NCBI RefSeq assembly: GCF_002796605.1
Contig: NZ_CP024923.1
Location: 4,719,501 to 4,783,500, forward strand
DNA length: 64,000 nucleotides
Direction: 5' to 3'
Origin: Sphingomonas psychrotolerans
GTDB taxonomy: Bacteria; Pseudomonadota; Alphaproteobacteria; Sphingomonadales; Sphingomonadaceae
The position numbers were made by a program, and so were the translations under genes. Below are positions 1 to 8,502 of the stretch, one piece after another; the first letter of the stretch is position 1, and each line of letters starts with the position of its first letter. Under the pieces are notes generated by a model. It saw nothing but the letters and a program-made list of their open reading frames with translations, was not told the origin of the DNA and did no database searches.

Positions 1-2886
1 AGTATCGGCGACTATCAGGCCTGGTATCCCGAACATGGCGGCGATCTGACGCTGTCGGTCCAGGATCAGCTGACCGGCTACCAGACCGCCCGCGACGTGT
101 CGTATCTCCGGCCGGGCAGCGGTTCGATCAACGGCTGGCTGTGGCGCCAGGGCGGCTATGGCGCGAGCGAGAACGCGCCGTCGCAGCTTGGCCAGGATGT
201 CCCCACGGCATGGTGGATCCACTTCGGCGGCTATGTTCCCAACAACCCGCAAGACACCAACGACCTGAACGCCAACCATAATGCCCCGCTGCTGGTGGGC
301 TTCATGGGCATCGGCACGCTGGGCGGCGGCAACCTCACCGTCTCGGCGGGCAGCGATGCCGGCACGCTCGCCAGCTTCGAGGGAATGAATGGCGACAGCA
401 CGAGCGACGGCAATCGTGCGTCGATCGCGAGCACTGCGCTGAACTTCACGGTGGCAAGCACGGGCCGCGTGACCGACATCACGCGCGTTGCCGGCTTCGT
501 GACCGGCGGCGATCTGGTCCAGACCGGCGGCGGCGACATGACCATCCGCATCGGCGGCGCGCTGAACCCGGTGAAGCCGAGGACCGGGGCCCCGTCCGAT
601 CTGGGCGGAACCTTCACCAATCTGCGCGGCAACATAGACGTGCTCGCGCGCTCGATCGGCTGGCTCACGCTGGCACCGGGGGACACCAACGTGAACCTCA
701 ACACGCGCGGCACGCTTGCTCTGTCGGGCGTCGCCGATCCCGGCGCGCTCACTCAGATCGGCGGGGCGGGCACCAGCCTCGGCCGGCTCGACGCCGATGG
801 GAACTGGATCCGTACCGACGGGCTGTTGTCGCGCAGCAGCTTTACTTTGTGGCAGGACGATACCGCGATCCACTTGTTCTCGGGCGGCGGCAGCGTCGCC
901 CCGGTTACGCTGGCGGGCGGCAACGCCGCGCGCCGCGACAATCGTTATTGGTATCCGGCGATCCTCACCGCCACCGCCGCCGGCGGCGACGTCGAATGGA
1001 GTGGCGGCATCTGCGGCAACGACTGCAACTCGGGTGTCCCCGCATTGGTCCTCGCGCCTTCGCCCAAGGGCCAGGTCGAGTTCCTCGCCGCCGGGACGAT
1101 CAAGGGAACCGCAACGGTTCGCCGCGACGATATCGGCGAGTTTTCGATGGGTATGCCTATCGCACTTTCCGGCATGTCGAACAGCCGCGATCTGCTGCCC
1201 AACATCTTCCGCCCGGTCTGGGCGGGCGAGGGGATGAGCACGCCGGAGGCCGCTCCGCCCATCTTGGCCGGTAACGGAACCGTTGGAAGCAGCATCGCCT
1301 TTCAGCCCGAAACCGCGGGCGGACGCCTGCTCGACGGCCCGAAATCGCCGGCGTTGTTCTACGCGGTCGAGGGCGACGTGCGCGACTTCTCGTTCGGCAT
1401 GACCAATTGGGAATTGCTGTCCCCGATCTATATCAGCTCGGGCTCGGCAACGATCCGCGCCGGCCGCGACATCGTCAATCTCGGTTCGGCGCTCACCTTC
1501 GGCTGCGGCATTCAGGGGCCGCTTGATTGCCGCAGCACCACCCAGATCTTCGGCGGGCCATTCCTCACCTCCGGCCTGGTGGTCCATAACGATCCGCGGG
1601 ACATCACGCTGATCTCCGCCGGGCGGGACGTGATCTTCGCCAACATGACGGTGGCGGGACCGGGCAATCTGATTCTCGAGGCGGGGCGCAACGTCTATCA
1701 GGGCGACAATGGCCGCCTAAGCAGCATGGGTCCGCTATTCGGCCTGACTCCCGAAACGCGCAACGGCGGCGCGGCGATCACCGTGCTCACCGGGGTGGGG
1801 GCAGGCGGCCCGAACTATGACGGGTTCGCCGAGCGCTATCTGAACCCGACGAACCGGGCGAATGCGGAATTCCCGCTGTCGCACGTCGAGAACCAGGGCA
1901 AGGTCGCCCACACCTATGATCAGGAACTGATCCAGTGGCTCGATGCGCGCTATGGCTTCAAGGCGGCGAATGCCGAGGCCGCGATCGCCTATTTCGACGG
2001 CCTCGAACCGGTCGAGCGCGGAATCTTCGTCCGTCAGGCCTATTATGACGAACTCAAGGCCGGCGGCCGCGAGTATAACGATCCCGAAGGCCCGCGTTTT
2101 GCGAGCTATCTGCGCGGCCGCAATGCCATCGCCGCGCTGTTCCCGGAAAAGGATGCGGCCGGGAAGCCGATTTCCTATGCCGGCGACCTCACGATGTTCG
2201 GCGGTTCGGGGGTGCGAACGCTGTTTGGCGGCAACATCGAATTGATGGTGGCAGGCGGCCAGACGTTGGTGGGCGTGGGCAGCCTGGTGCCGCCGGCGAC
2301 AGCGGGCGTGGTGAGCATGGGCTCGGGCGATGTCGACATCTTCTCGCGCCGCTCGGTGCTGCTCGGCCAGAGCCGCGTCTTCACCACCTTTGGCGGCAAT
2401 CTGTTCATCTGGTCGGCGGAGGGCGATATCAACGCCGGCCGCGGCTCGAAGAGCACTGCCGTGTTCCAGCCGCCGCGGCGCGTATACGACAATTACGGCG
2501 TCGTCACTCTGTCCCCGCCAACCCAGAACAGCGGCGCCGGCATCGCCACGCTGGCGCCGATCCCGGAAATCCCGGCTGGGGACGTCGATCTGATCGCGCC
2601 GCTGGGCGTGATCGATGCAGGCGAGGCAGGGATCCGCGTCTCGGGCAACGTCAATCTGGCGGCGCTCCAGGTGCTCAACGCCGCCAACATCAAGGTGCAG
2701 GGGGATGCGCGGGGCATTCCGTTGCCGCCGGTGGTCAACACCGGCGCCCTGACGGCAGCATCGAACGCCAGTACCGCCGTTCTCGCGGAAGCCGCAAAGG
2801 TGGCGGAACGGACCCGGCCGCAGATGCGCACCGAAATGCCTGTCATCATCAATGTGCGCCTGCTCGGCTTCGGCATCGAGCCTTGA
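1..2886 (+). CDS. Filamentous haemagglutinin-like protein, C-terminal part (5' end outside window)
   Basis: The reading frame is open from the first base to the TGA at 2884-2886, so about 961 C-terminal residues are seen and the true start lies upstream. The sequence is rich in short Gly/Asp beta-helix-type repeats (GGDLVQTGGG, SAGRDVIF, LEAGRNVYQG) typical of secreted beta-helical adhesins. The last 250 residues carry the DUF3739-type C-terminal module of alphaproteobacterial and betaproteobacterial FHA proteins, including IWSAEGDINAGRGSKS and VDLIAPLGVIDAGEAGIRV. The same module ends the giant adhesin at 21043-34121, so the two are paralogs. Inferred role: surface-exposed or released adhesin exported by two-partner secretion. 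Its transporter may be the FhaC-like protein at 14349 or one outside the window. It is followed after 32 bp by the SapC-family gene. Confidence 0.85.
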   Translation, partial: SIGDYQAWYPEHGGDLTLSVQDQLTGYQTARDVSYLRPGSGSINGWLWRQGGYGASENAPSQLGQDVPTAWWIHFGGYVPNNPQDTNDLNANHNAPLLVGFMGIGTLGGGNLTVSAGSDAGTLASFEGMNGDSTSDGNRASIASTALNFTVASTGRVTDITRVAGFVTGGDLVQTGGGDMTIRIGGALNPVKPRTGAPSDLGGTFTNLRGNIDVLARSIGWLTLAPGDTNVNLNTRGTLALSGVADPGALTQIGGAGTSLGRLDADGNWIRTDGLLSRSSFTLWQDDTAIHLFSGGGSVAPVTLAGGNAARRDNRYWYPAILTATAAGGDVEWSGGICGNDCNSGVPALVLAPSPKGQVEFLAAGTIKGTATVRRDDIGEFSMGMPIALSGMSNSRDLLPNIFRPVWAGEGMSTPEAAPPILAGNGTVGSSIAFQPETAGGRLLDGPKSPALFYAVEGDVRDFSFGMTNWELLSPIYISSGSATIRAGRDIVNLGSALTFGCGIQGPLDCRSTTQIFGGPFLTSGLVVHNDPRDITLISAGRDVIFANMTVAGPGNLILEAGRNVYQGDNGRLSSMGPLFGLTPETRNGGAAITVLTGVGAGGPNYDGFAERYLNPTNRANAEFPLSHVENQGKVAHTYDQELIQWLDARYGFKAANAEAAIAYFDGLEPVERGIFVRQAYYDELKAGGREYNDPEGPRFASYLRGRNAIAALFPEKDAAGKPISYAGDLTMFGGSGVRTLFGGNIELMVAGGQTLVGVGSLVPPATAGVVSMGSGDVDIFSRRSVLLGQSRVFTTFGGNLFIWSAEGDINAGRGSKSTAVFQPPRRVYDNYGVVTLSPPTQNSGAGIATLAPIPEIPAGDVDLIAPLGVIDAGEAGIRVSGNVNLAALQVLNAANIKVQGDARGIPLPPVVNTGALTAASNASTAVLAEAAKVAERTRPQMRTEMPVIINVRLLGFGIEP

Positions 2887-2918
2887 TGCGACGCTTCGAA
2901 CATCACAGGAGAAACAAC

Positions 2919-3683
2919 ATGTCCGCCGATCCCCAGGGCGACGAGCAGGCCGTTGCCAATCCCCTGCCGCTCTTCTATCGAGCGCCCGAACCGCTGACTG
3001 CCCATAGGCATGGCGATTGGCGCCTGCACGACGGCGATCTTTCCTTCGCGGCGGAAACGCCGTTCGTGCCGATCGTCGCCGGAGAGATCGCTGCCGCGGC
3101 GCGCGACTATCCGGTGGTATTCGCAGCCGGCGGCGCTCAGCCGATCGCCGTGCTGGGCGTCGAGTACGAGAATCTGTTCGTCGAGGACGGCCGTTGGATA
3201 CCCGACGCCTATGTGCCTGCTTATGTGCGGCGCTACCCCTTCGGCTTCATCCGCACGGTCAACCCCGATGGCTTCGCGCTCGCCATCGATACGGGCGCGG
3301 ATCGCGTTACCCGCGAAGGCGAAGACGGTGCTGCGCTGTTCGACGCCGATGGACCTACCGCGTTGACGCGTCAGGCGATGCGGTTCTGCGAAGCGTTCGA
3401 GGGCGAGGCTGCGGCGACAAGCGCCTTTGTCGGGGCGCTGGTCGCCGCAGACCTGCTGGTAGATCGTCGTGCCGACGTGACGCTGCCGGACGGGCGCAAG
3501 CTAGGGCTGGACGGTTTCGGCATCGTCGACGCGGAGCGGTTCGCCGCGCTGCCCGGGGAGACCATCCTCGATTGGCACCGCAAGGGCTGGCTCGGCCTCA
3601 TCCATCTCCATCTGTCATCGCTCGAACGCTTTCCGGCGCTGCTCGCCCGGCGTGCGAGCCGCAATGAAGCCTCAGCGTCCTAG
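2919..3683 (+). CDS. SapC family protein
   Basis: A 254-residue protein recognised as the SapC family from its compact fold without a signal peptide and from typical segments: FVPIVAGEI near the N-terminus, then PVVFA, YVPAYVRRYPF and the C-terminal LIHLHLSSLERF. The family is common next to RTX and FHA-type surface proteins, but its biochemical role is not established. The start at 2919 is preferred over the in-frame ATG at 2883 because AGGAG at 2907-2911 sits 7 bases ahead of it, and the upstream alternative would overlap the adhesin gene and add a basic non-conserved peptide. It lies between an FHA adhesin and a Skp-like chaperone gene, which suggests a part in surface-protein biogenesis (inference). 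Confidence 0.8.
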   Translation: MSADPQGDEQAVANPLPLFYRAPEPLTAHRHGDWRLHDGDLSFAAETPFVPIVAGEIAAAARDYPVVFAAGGAQPIAVLGVEYENLFVEDGRWIPDAYVPAYVRRYPFGFIRTVNPDGFALAIDTGADRVTREGEDGAALFDADGPTALTRQAMRFCEAFEGEAAATSAFVGALVAADLLVDRRADVTLPDGRKLGLDGFGIVDAERFAALPGETILDWHRKGWLGLIHLHLSSLERFPALLARRASRNEASAS

Positions 3684-3729
3684 AGCACGCGGCATCCGAG
3701 CCTTCTCTCATCACATTCGAGGAACAGTC

Positions 3730-4341
3730 ATGAACGTGCGTATCTTCATCGCTGCCACCGCTCTTCTCGGCGCAGCTTCGTCTGTGGTTGCGCAGACTAC
3801 CGGGGGAACCGGCGCGGCGGCGACGCCGGCAGCGCAGCCGCTCGGCGGCCCGCTGGTGGCGGGCGTGTGCCTGTTATCGCGTGAGGCGATCTACGCGAAT
3901 GCCGTCGTGGGCAAATCGGTGTCGGCGCGACTTCAGGAACTGGCACGTGCTGCCCAAGCCGAAATCGACGCGGAGCGCAAACCGCTGGAGGCTGAAGCGA
4001 AGGCGTTGGAAGGCAAACCCGAAACGCCCCAACTGGCGCCGCGTCGTCAGGCGCTGGTCAGCAAGTGGCAGGCCTTGCAGTTGAAAGCGGCGCACAACGG
4101 CCGGGAGATCGAGGCGACGCGCGGCAAGGCATTGATGCGGATCGCCACGGCGGCGCAGCCGGTAATCGCTCAGGTCTATGGTCAAAAGAAATGCGGGCTG
4201 CTGTTCGACCGCGGCTCGGCGCTCGGCGGAAATTTCGGCAACGACCTGACGGTCGATGTGGTGAAGGGCCTGGACGCGACGGTCCTGACGATCCCGGTTG
4301 AGCGTGAGCGGTTGCCGCAGCAAGCGGCAGGCGCGCAATAG
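3730..4341 (+). CDS. Skp/OmpH-family periplasmic chaperone-like protein
   Basis: A 203-residue protein with a signal peptide (MNVRIFIAATALLGAASS, cleavage probably after VVAQ). A long charged helical middle follows (about residues 60-140, many Ala/Glu/Lys/Arg), then a short beta-forming C-terminus. This is the layout of OmpH/Skp proteins, whose helical tentacles hold unfolded outer-membrane proteins in the periplasm. The ATG at 3730 is preceded by GAGGA at 3719-3723; the longer frame from 3652 would run into the sapC-like gene. Placement 3' of an FHA-like adhesin and a SapC-family gene suggests a dedicated rather than housekeeping Skp (inference). The housekeeping skp normally sits between bamA and lpxD, which is not the case here. 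Confidence 0.75.
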   Translation: MNVRIFIAATALLGAASSVVAQTTGGTGAAATPAAQPLGGPLVAGVCLLSREAIYANAVVGKSVSARLQELARAAQAEIDAERKPLEAEAKALEGKPETPQLAPRRQALVSKWQALQLKAAHNGREIEATRGKALMRIATAAQPVIAQVYGQKKCGLLFDRGSALGGNFGNDLTVDVVKGLDATVLTIPVERERLPQQAAGAQ

Positions 4342-4453
4342 GCACCCCCAAATACGATGTGCGGCAGAGATGATGAACGCTGCGTCTGGATGTTGCGACA
4401 ACGGCGACATCCGTCGTTGAATCGTTACCAATCTCGCAAGGGCGGCCGGGCTA

Positions 4454-4653
4454 TCAACTTATCCCCGAATGCCATCGGTCGAACTGCGCGATTGAGCGGT
4501 CGATCTCCGGCTTGAGCTAGGCGATGAAGTAGCGCACCGCCGGACGGCTCCGAACGCGGGGCGCTGCGGCACGCAGGACATAGCCTAGGCCGCGAGCGGT
4601 CGAGTCGGCAGGTTCGAGACCCTTCCGATCACACGCAAATCGGGATCGGGACA
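4454..4653 (-). pseudogene. Possible remnant of a regulator C-terminus (LysR-like, weak)
   Basis: On the minus strand one frame reads as a protein-like stretch with LGYVLRAAAPRVRS and RPAVRYFIA, interrupted by one TAG, then LKPEIDRSIAQFDRW before a TGA at 4454-4456. The segment resembles the end of a LysR-type substrate-binding domain, where the interrupted position is often Trp (TGG to TAG would explain the stop). There is no start, no helix-turn-helix and no ribosome site, so it could only be a relic. The similarity is from memory of the family and is weak. Confidence 0.25.
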
Positions 4654-4667
4654 CCGAAGGTCAGCTG

Positions 4668-4705
4668 GCCCCTCTTCCACACGCGGAAACAAGCGGAAGA
4701 GGGGC
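4668..4705. terminator. Bidirectional hairpin between convergent genes
   Basis: Perfect 11-bp inverted repeat, GCCCCTCTTCC at 4668-4678 and GGAAGAGGGGC at 4695-4705, with a 16-base loop. It lies between the end of the Skp-like gene and the end of the convergent RTX gene. No T-run follows on either side, so intrinsic termination is plausible but not certain. Confidence 0.5.
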
Positions 4706-4746
4706 ATTGGTGACCGGGGAGTGCCGGCCGCCGTGACGTCAATACA

Positions 4747-6738
4747 TCAGAAGCCGTGCGCCAGTTCGACCGGCGCGACATGGTCGAATGCGCCGGTCAC
4801 GCTCGACGCGTGGCTCCAGAAGGAGTCGCCGGTGACGACATCGACCTGGCTGGCGTTGCTCACGCCGAGCAGCGTGACCGATCCGCCCAAGCTGAGCTGG
4901 AGGATGAGATCGTTGACGCCGTCGCTGTTGACGTCGGTGACGCTGGTGCCGCTCACCGTCACGCCGTCGTCGAGTACGATCCGATCCTCGGTGGTGCTGA
5001 AGTCGTAGACCGTGTCGTTGCCCTCGAGCCAGCTGACATGGAAGCTGTCGGCACCCGCGCCGCCCCATAGCTTGTCCTTGCCCAGCCCGCCGTACAGCAC
5101 GTCGTTACCGTTGCCGCCGCGAAGCTCGTCTCTGCCCAGCCCGCCGTACAGCGTGTCGTTTCCGTCGCCACCGTCGAGCTTGTCCTTGCCGAGGCTGCCG
5201 TCGAGCAGGTCGTGCCCACCGAGGCCGTTCAGCGTGTCGTTGCCGAGACCGCCCCACAAGGTATCCTCGCCCGCGGTGCCATTCAGCGTGTCGTCATTGG
5301 TCGTGCCGATATGCGTCACGCCGTCGGCAATCCCCGTCACGGTGACGTTGACCGTCGCGGTGCTGGTCAGGCCGCCGGCATCGGTCACCGTGTAGGTGAA
5401 GCTGTCGGTCGCGGTGGCGCCGGGCGCGAGCGCGTCGAACGCATCGGCATCGGCGACATATTGCAGCTTCTGGGTCGAGGCGTCGAACACGACGTGGCCG
5501 AGCGTACCCGAAGCGTTGACCGCGCTGATCGACAGCGGCTGACCCTCGGGGTCGGAGTCGTTACCGAGCAGGGTCGACCACAAATTGGCGGTGGTCGCGT
5601 CCTCATTGACTGCGACCGCGTCATGGTGCGCGGCCGGTGACTGGTTGGGTTGATCGTCGTTGAGGATCGTGCCGGTGCCGGTGTGGTCGTCGAAGACGAT
5701 CTCGCCGCTGAGCGGATAGAGGCGGACCGAGAGCGCCTCATCGGCTTCGACCGCGGTGTCGCCCTTGACCGCGACGGTGATCGTCTTGCTGGTCTCGCCG
5801 GCAGCGAAATCGAGCGAACCAGCGAGGACGGCGCCATCGGCAAGGTCGCCGATCGATGCAGTGCCGTCGAGGTCGACCCCATATTCGAGGCTCGCGGCAT
5901 CGGTGCCGCCGGTGCGTGTCACGGTGAAGACGAGATTGCGGGTGCCGTTATTGCCCTCGACGACGCTGGCGTCGCTGATGCTGATATGGCTGGGGAGGAC
6001 GTCGTCGTTGAGGATCGTGCCGGTGCCGGTGTCGTCGTCGAGGACGACGTCGCCGCTCAGCGGATAGAGCTGGACCGAGAGCGCTTCGTTGCCTTCGACC
6101 ACAGTGTCGCCCTTGACCGCGAGGGTGATCGTTCTGGTGGTTTCGCCGGCGGCGAAGTCAAGCGTGCCGGCGAGGATCGCGCCATCAGCGAGGTCGCCGA
6201 TTGATGCGGTGCCGTCGAGATTGATGCCATATTCGAGGCTCGCCGCGTCCGTGCCGCCGGTGCGGGTCACGGTGAAGACGAGGTTGCGGGTGCCGCTGTC
6301 GCCCTCGACGACGCTGGCATCGCTGATGCTGACATGGCTGAGAAGCACGTCGTCGTTGAGGATCGTGCCGGTGGCGGTGTCGTCGGCAAGGACGATGTCG
6401 CCGCTCAGCGGATAGAGCTGGACCGAGAGCGCCTCATTGGCTTCGATCACGGTGTCGCCTTTGACCGCAATGACGATCGTCCTGGTGGTTTCGCCGGCGG
6501 CGAAGTCGAGCGTGCCGGCGAGCACTGCGCCATCGGCAAGGTCGCCGATCGATGCGGTGCCGTCGAGATTGACGCCATATTCGACGCTCACCGCGTCGGC
6601 GGTGCTGCCGCTGCGGGTCACGGTGAAGACAAGGTTGCGGGTGCCGCTGTCGCCTTCGACGACGCTGGCATCGCCGATGCTCAACTGGCTGACCGCCTCT
6701 ATAGCAAGGATATCATCTTGAAGGATAGTCTCTCGCAT
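4747..6738 (-). CDS. Calx-beta / RTX calcium-binding secreted protein
   Basis: A 663-residue acidic protein. After a short N-terminus come three consecutive Calx-beta units of about 116 residues (each with DASVVEG, FTVTR, EYG..LDGTASIGD, LDFAAGET and GTILNDD). A cadherin/VCBS-like domain follows (NEDATTANLWSTLLGNDSD ... DSFTYTVTD), then a block of GGxGxD nonapeptides (GGLGNDTL, GGDGNDTLYGG, GGNGNDVLYGG) and an uncleaved C-terminal region. RTX repeats bind calcium after export, and such proteins normally leave by type I secretion through a C-terminal signal; no type I ABC/HlyD pair is in this window. The start at 6738 is chosen because AAGGA lies 8 bases upstream on the coding strand, while the frame's first ATG at 6783 has no ribosome site. 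Likely an extracellular adhesin or matrix protein. Confidence 0.85.
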   Translation of the reverse strand: MRETILQDDILAIEAVSQLSIGDASVVEGDSGTRNLVFTVTRSGSTADAVSVEYGVNLDGTASIGDLADGAVLAGTLDFAAGETTRTIVIAVKGDTVIEANEALSVQLYPLSGDIVLADDTATGTILNDDVLLSHVSISDASVVEGDSGTRNLVFTVTRTGGTDAASLEYGINLDGTASIGDLADGAILAGTLDFAAGETTRTITLAVKGDTVVEGNEALSVQLYPLSGDVVLDDDTGTGTILNDDVLPSHISISDASVVEGNNGTRNLVFTVTRTGGTDAASLEYGVDLDGTASIGDLADGAVLAGSLDFAAGETSKTITVAVKGDTAVEADEALSVRLYPLSGEIVFDDHTGTGTILNDDQPNQSPAAHHDAVAVNEDATTANLWSTLLGNDSDPEGQPLSISAVNASGTLGHVVFDASTQKLQYVADADAFDALAPGATATDSFTYTVTDAGGLTSTATVNVTVTGIADGVTHIGTTNDDTLNGTAGEDTLWGGLGNDTLNGLGGHDLLDGSLGKDKLDGGDGNDTLYGGLGRDELRGGNGNDVLYGGLGKDKLWGGAGADSFHVSWLEGNDTVYDFSTTEDRIVLDDGVTVSGTSVTDVNSDGVNDLILQLSLGGSVTLLGVSNASQVDVVTGDSFWSHASSVTGAFDHVAPVELAHGF
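5045..5305 (-). repeat. RTX GGxGxD nonapeptide block
   Basis: About nine degenerate nonapeptides with the GGxGxDxLx pattern, encoded in tandem near the 3' end of the Calx-beta gene. They are expected to form a calcium-loaded parallel beta-roll outside the cell. Confidence 0.8.
5635..6681 (-). repeat. Three tandem Calx-beta-encoding repeats, about 348 bp each
   Basis: The coding units span roughly 6681-6331, 6330-5983 and 5982-5635. The marker TGAGGATCGT recurs at 5661, 6009 and 6357, exactly 348 bp apart. The units are nearly identical over long stretches at the DNA level, the first being one codon longer. This points to recent duplication or gene conversion and to a potential for copy-number change. 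Confidence 0.85.
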
Positions 6739-7207
6739 GGGATTTTTCCTTATAGGGTCGCGCATTACGCGCGAGAATGGCATGGATACGCGGATCGCAG
6801 ACTTGATCGCGACCTATCTATGATTTGAGTGTGACATCCGCGTTGCGACACTGTTTTATTTGCGAATTTAACTTCGTCCTATGCGAAGACATTATTGTAC
6901 GTAATCGCGTAGATTTTGTCTATTCTGGTGCATGACCGTTTAATACTGAGACGATCTTGTGCGATATTGTCGCGTGAGCCAGTGTCCCCGACGCCGAAAA
7001 ATAGCCGGCGGCAATGCGCGTGGCACGACCGCGGTGCGACTCGGATGGGTGACAGGCTTGCCCGCCCCGGGCGCGAAGCCGTGTTCCCGTCGGTATGCAA
7101 GATGCGCCCGAAGACCCCGTGAATCCCCTAGCTGAGCGAATCGCGAGACCCGGCATGTCACACTAGCGTCCCAGATCGGTGGTCTAAGCGAGCAGTGCCC
7201 CGCCTCA
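6739..7207. promoter_or_regulatory. Divergent intergenic region, AT-rich near 6830-6950
   Basis: About 470 bp between the RTX gene (leftward) and the tonB-like gene (rightward). The stretch 6830-6950 is markedly more AT-rich than its surroundings and contains a small hairpin (CTTCG 6872-6876 with CGAAG 6884-6888). It probably holds the promoter of the RTX gene. No small gene with coding features was seen. Confidence 0.45.
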
Positions 7208-7900
7208 ATGCGAGTGTTCATGCCTGGTCCCAACCGGATCAATTTCCTGAGCCTCTTCTGCTCGTGTGTCGGCCATGCCGTCATATTGGGCGGCATCATC
7301 TATGGTCTGTCCGACCATCGCCCCGAAAAACCGGGGTTGCGGGAGGCGCGGACTTCGCTGGTCGTCGAGCTGCTCCCGCTGCCCCCCGACGAGGGCGCAC
7401 CGCGTAACGCAGTCGAAAGCGCGCATCCGATGAAGCTCGTGCCGGCCGTTTCGGCGGGCGGGCGTCGCCCGGCACAGCCCCAGCTCCCTGTCCTTTCCGC
7501 GGCCCCCCCTTCCACATCGGCTGGCGACGCGGCCGTTGCGGTCTCGAGCGAAACGGAGGCGCATCGCGGGGCAGTGAGTGCAGCCGATTTCAGCGACTAT
7601 CAGCGGCGGCTCTACCAAGCGGTGGCGGCGCGCAGTCGCTACCCGGCCGAGGCGCGGCGTCTTAGCCTTTCCGGCGTCACGCGACTCGCGTTCAAGATCG
7701 ATCGCATGGGCAAGGTCCTCGACAGCTGGATTCAGGAGAGTTCGGGCTCGGAACTGCTCGACGATGCGGCGCTCGACACGCTCGAGCGGGCGCAGCCGCT
7801 GCCGCCTATTCCCGCCGGTCTGCCGTCGCGGATGGATTTCGTGATCGAGATCGATCTCTCGGTCATGCAGCAATCCGCAAGCTGGCCGGCGGGTCAGTGA
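7208..7900 (+). CDS. TonB-like energy transducer protein
   Basis: A 230-residue protein with one N-terminal membrane segment (about residues 12-34, FLSLFCSCVGHAVILGGIIY). A Pro/Ala-rich periplasmic stretch follows, then a C-terminal TonB-type domain (about 130-215): YQRRLYQAVAARSRYPAEAR, SGVTRLAFKIDRMGKVLDSW and the SSGSELLDDAALDTLERAQP helix. TonB proteins transmit ExbB/ExbD-derived energy to outer-membrane partners. No strong ribosome site precedes 7208; an alternative ATG lies at 7220. Its stop overlaps the possible GTG start (7897) of the sigma-factor gene, so tonB-like, sigma and fecR-like genes form an operon. It probably belongs to a cell-surface signalling or secretion circuit rather than general iron uptake (inference). 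Confidence 0.8.
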   Translation: MRVFMPGPNRINFLSLFCSCVGHAVILGGIIYGLSDHRPEKPGLREARTSLVVELLPLPPDEGAPRNAVESAHPMKLVPAVSAGGRRPAQPQLPVLSAAPPSTSAGDAAVAVSSETEAHRGAVSAADFSDYQRRLYQAVAARSRYPAEARRLSLSGVTRLAFKIDRMGKVLDSWIQESSGSELLDDAALDTLERAQPLPPIPAGLPSRMDFVIEIDLSVMQQSASWPAGQ

Positions 7901-7947
7901 CCGGATCCGAAGCGCGCATCCGCACCGGGGCCGATCGGAGTGCGGCG

Positions 7948-8499
7948 GTGAATTCCAGTCCGCGCGACGTCCTGATCGGGTTGCTCGTCTCGACCTATCC
8001 CGACCTCAAGAAGCGGCTTACCAGCCGGCTGGGATCCGCGGAGGCCGCCAGCGAGGCGCTGCAGGACACGTATGTCCGCCTGCAACGCACCGAAATTCAG
8101 GGCGAACTGCGCAATCCGCGCTCCTACCTGATCAGCATGGCGCTCAACATCGCGAGCAATCGCCGGCGGTCGGAGGCGCGGCATCTGTCCGCGGCGGACG
8201 TGGAGGAACTTCTCGAGCTTGCCGACGATGATCCCGGGCCGCAGCGCATCGCGGAGGCGCGCTCCGAACTGGCCGCGGTGGAACGGGCGTTGGAGGCGTT
8301 GCCGTCCCGCCGTCGCGCAATGTTCCGCTGCTTCTGGGTGGAGAATGCCGACTACGAGAGAATAGCCTTGGATTTCAACGTGTCGGAGAGAACCGTTCGG
8401 AACGAGCTGCTGCTTGCGACGCGCTATCTACATGCGGCAACGGAAGAAACTTTCGTCGCCGGGTTGCAAAAACGCCTCGCTCAAGTGTCCCCTCAATAA
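7948..8499 (+). CDS. ECF RNA polymerase sigma factor (FecI-like)
   Basis: Region 2 is recognisable as YPDLKKRLTSRLGSAEAASE-ALQDTYVRLQ and PRSYLISMALNIASNRRRSE. Region 4 is ALEALPSRRRAMFRCFWVEN followed by YERIALDFNVSERTVRNELL. The order and size are those of FecI-type ECF sigma factors that are held by a FecR partner encoded just downstream. The GTG at 7948 has GGAG 7 bases upstream. The longer GTG start at 7897 overlaps the tonB-like stop (GTGA) and would add 17 residues, so both are possible. The fecR-like gene follows after 3 bp. Expected to redirect transcription to surface or adhesin genes when released (inference). Confidence 0.88.
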   Translation: MNSSPRDVLIGLLVSTYPDLKKRLTSRLGSAEAASEALQDTYVRLQRTEIQGELRNPRSYLISMALNIASNRRRSEARHLSAADVEELLELADDDPGPQRIAEARSELAAVERALEALPSRRRAMFRCFWVENADYERIALDFNVSERTVRNELLLATRYLHAATEETFVAGLQKRLAQVSPQ

Positions 8500-8502
8500 G
8501 GA

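Larger units (their letters stand above)
4342..4746. other. Intergenic region between two convergent genes
   Basis: About 400 bp with no convincing intact gene. It contains a perfect hairpin (4668-4705) and, on the minus strand around 4454-4653, a short degenerate coding-like stretch described separately. Confidence 0.6.

Noticed and set aside
6879-7156. Short open frames in the divergent region before the tonB-like gene
   Set aside because: They overlap each other on both strands, lack ribosome sites and have no protein-like motif pattern.
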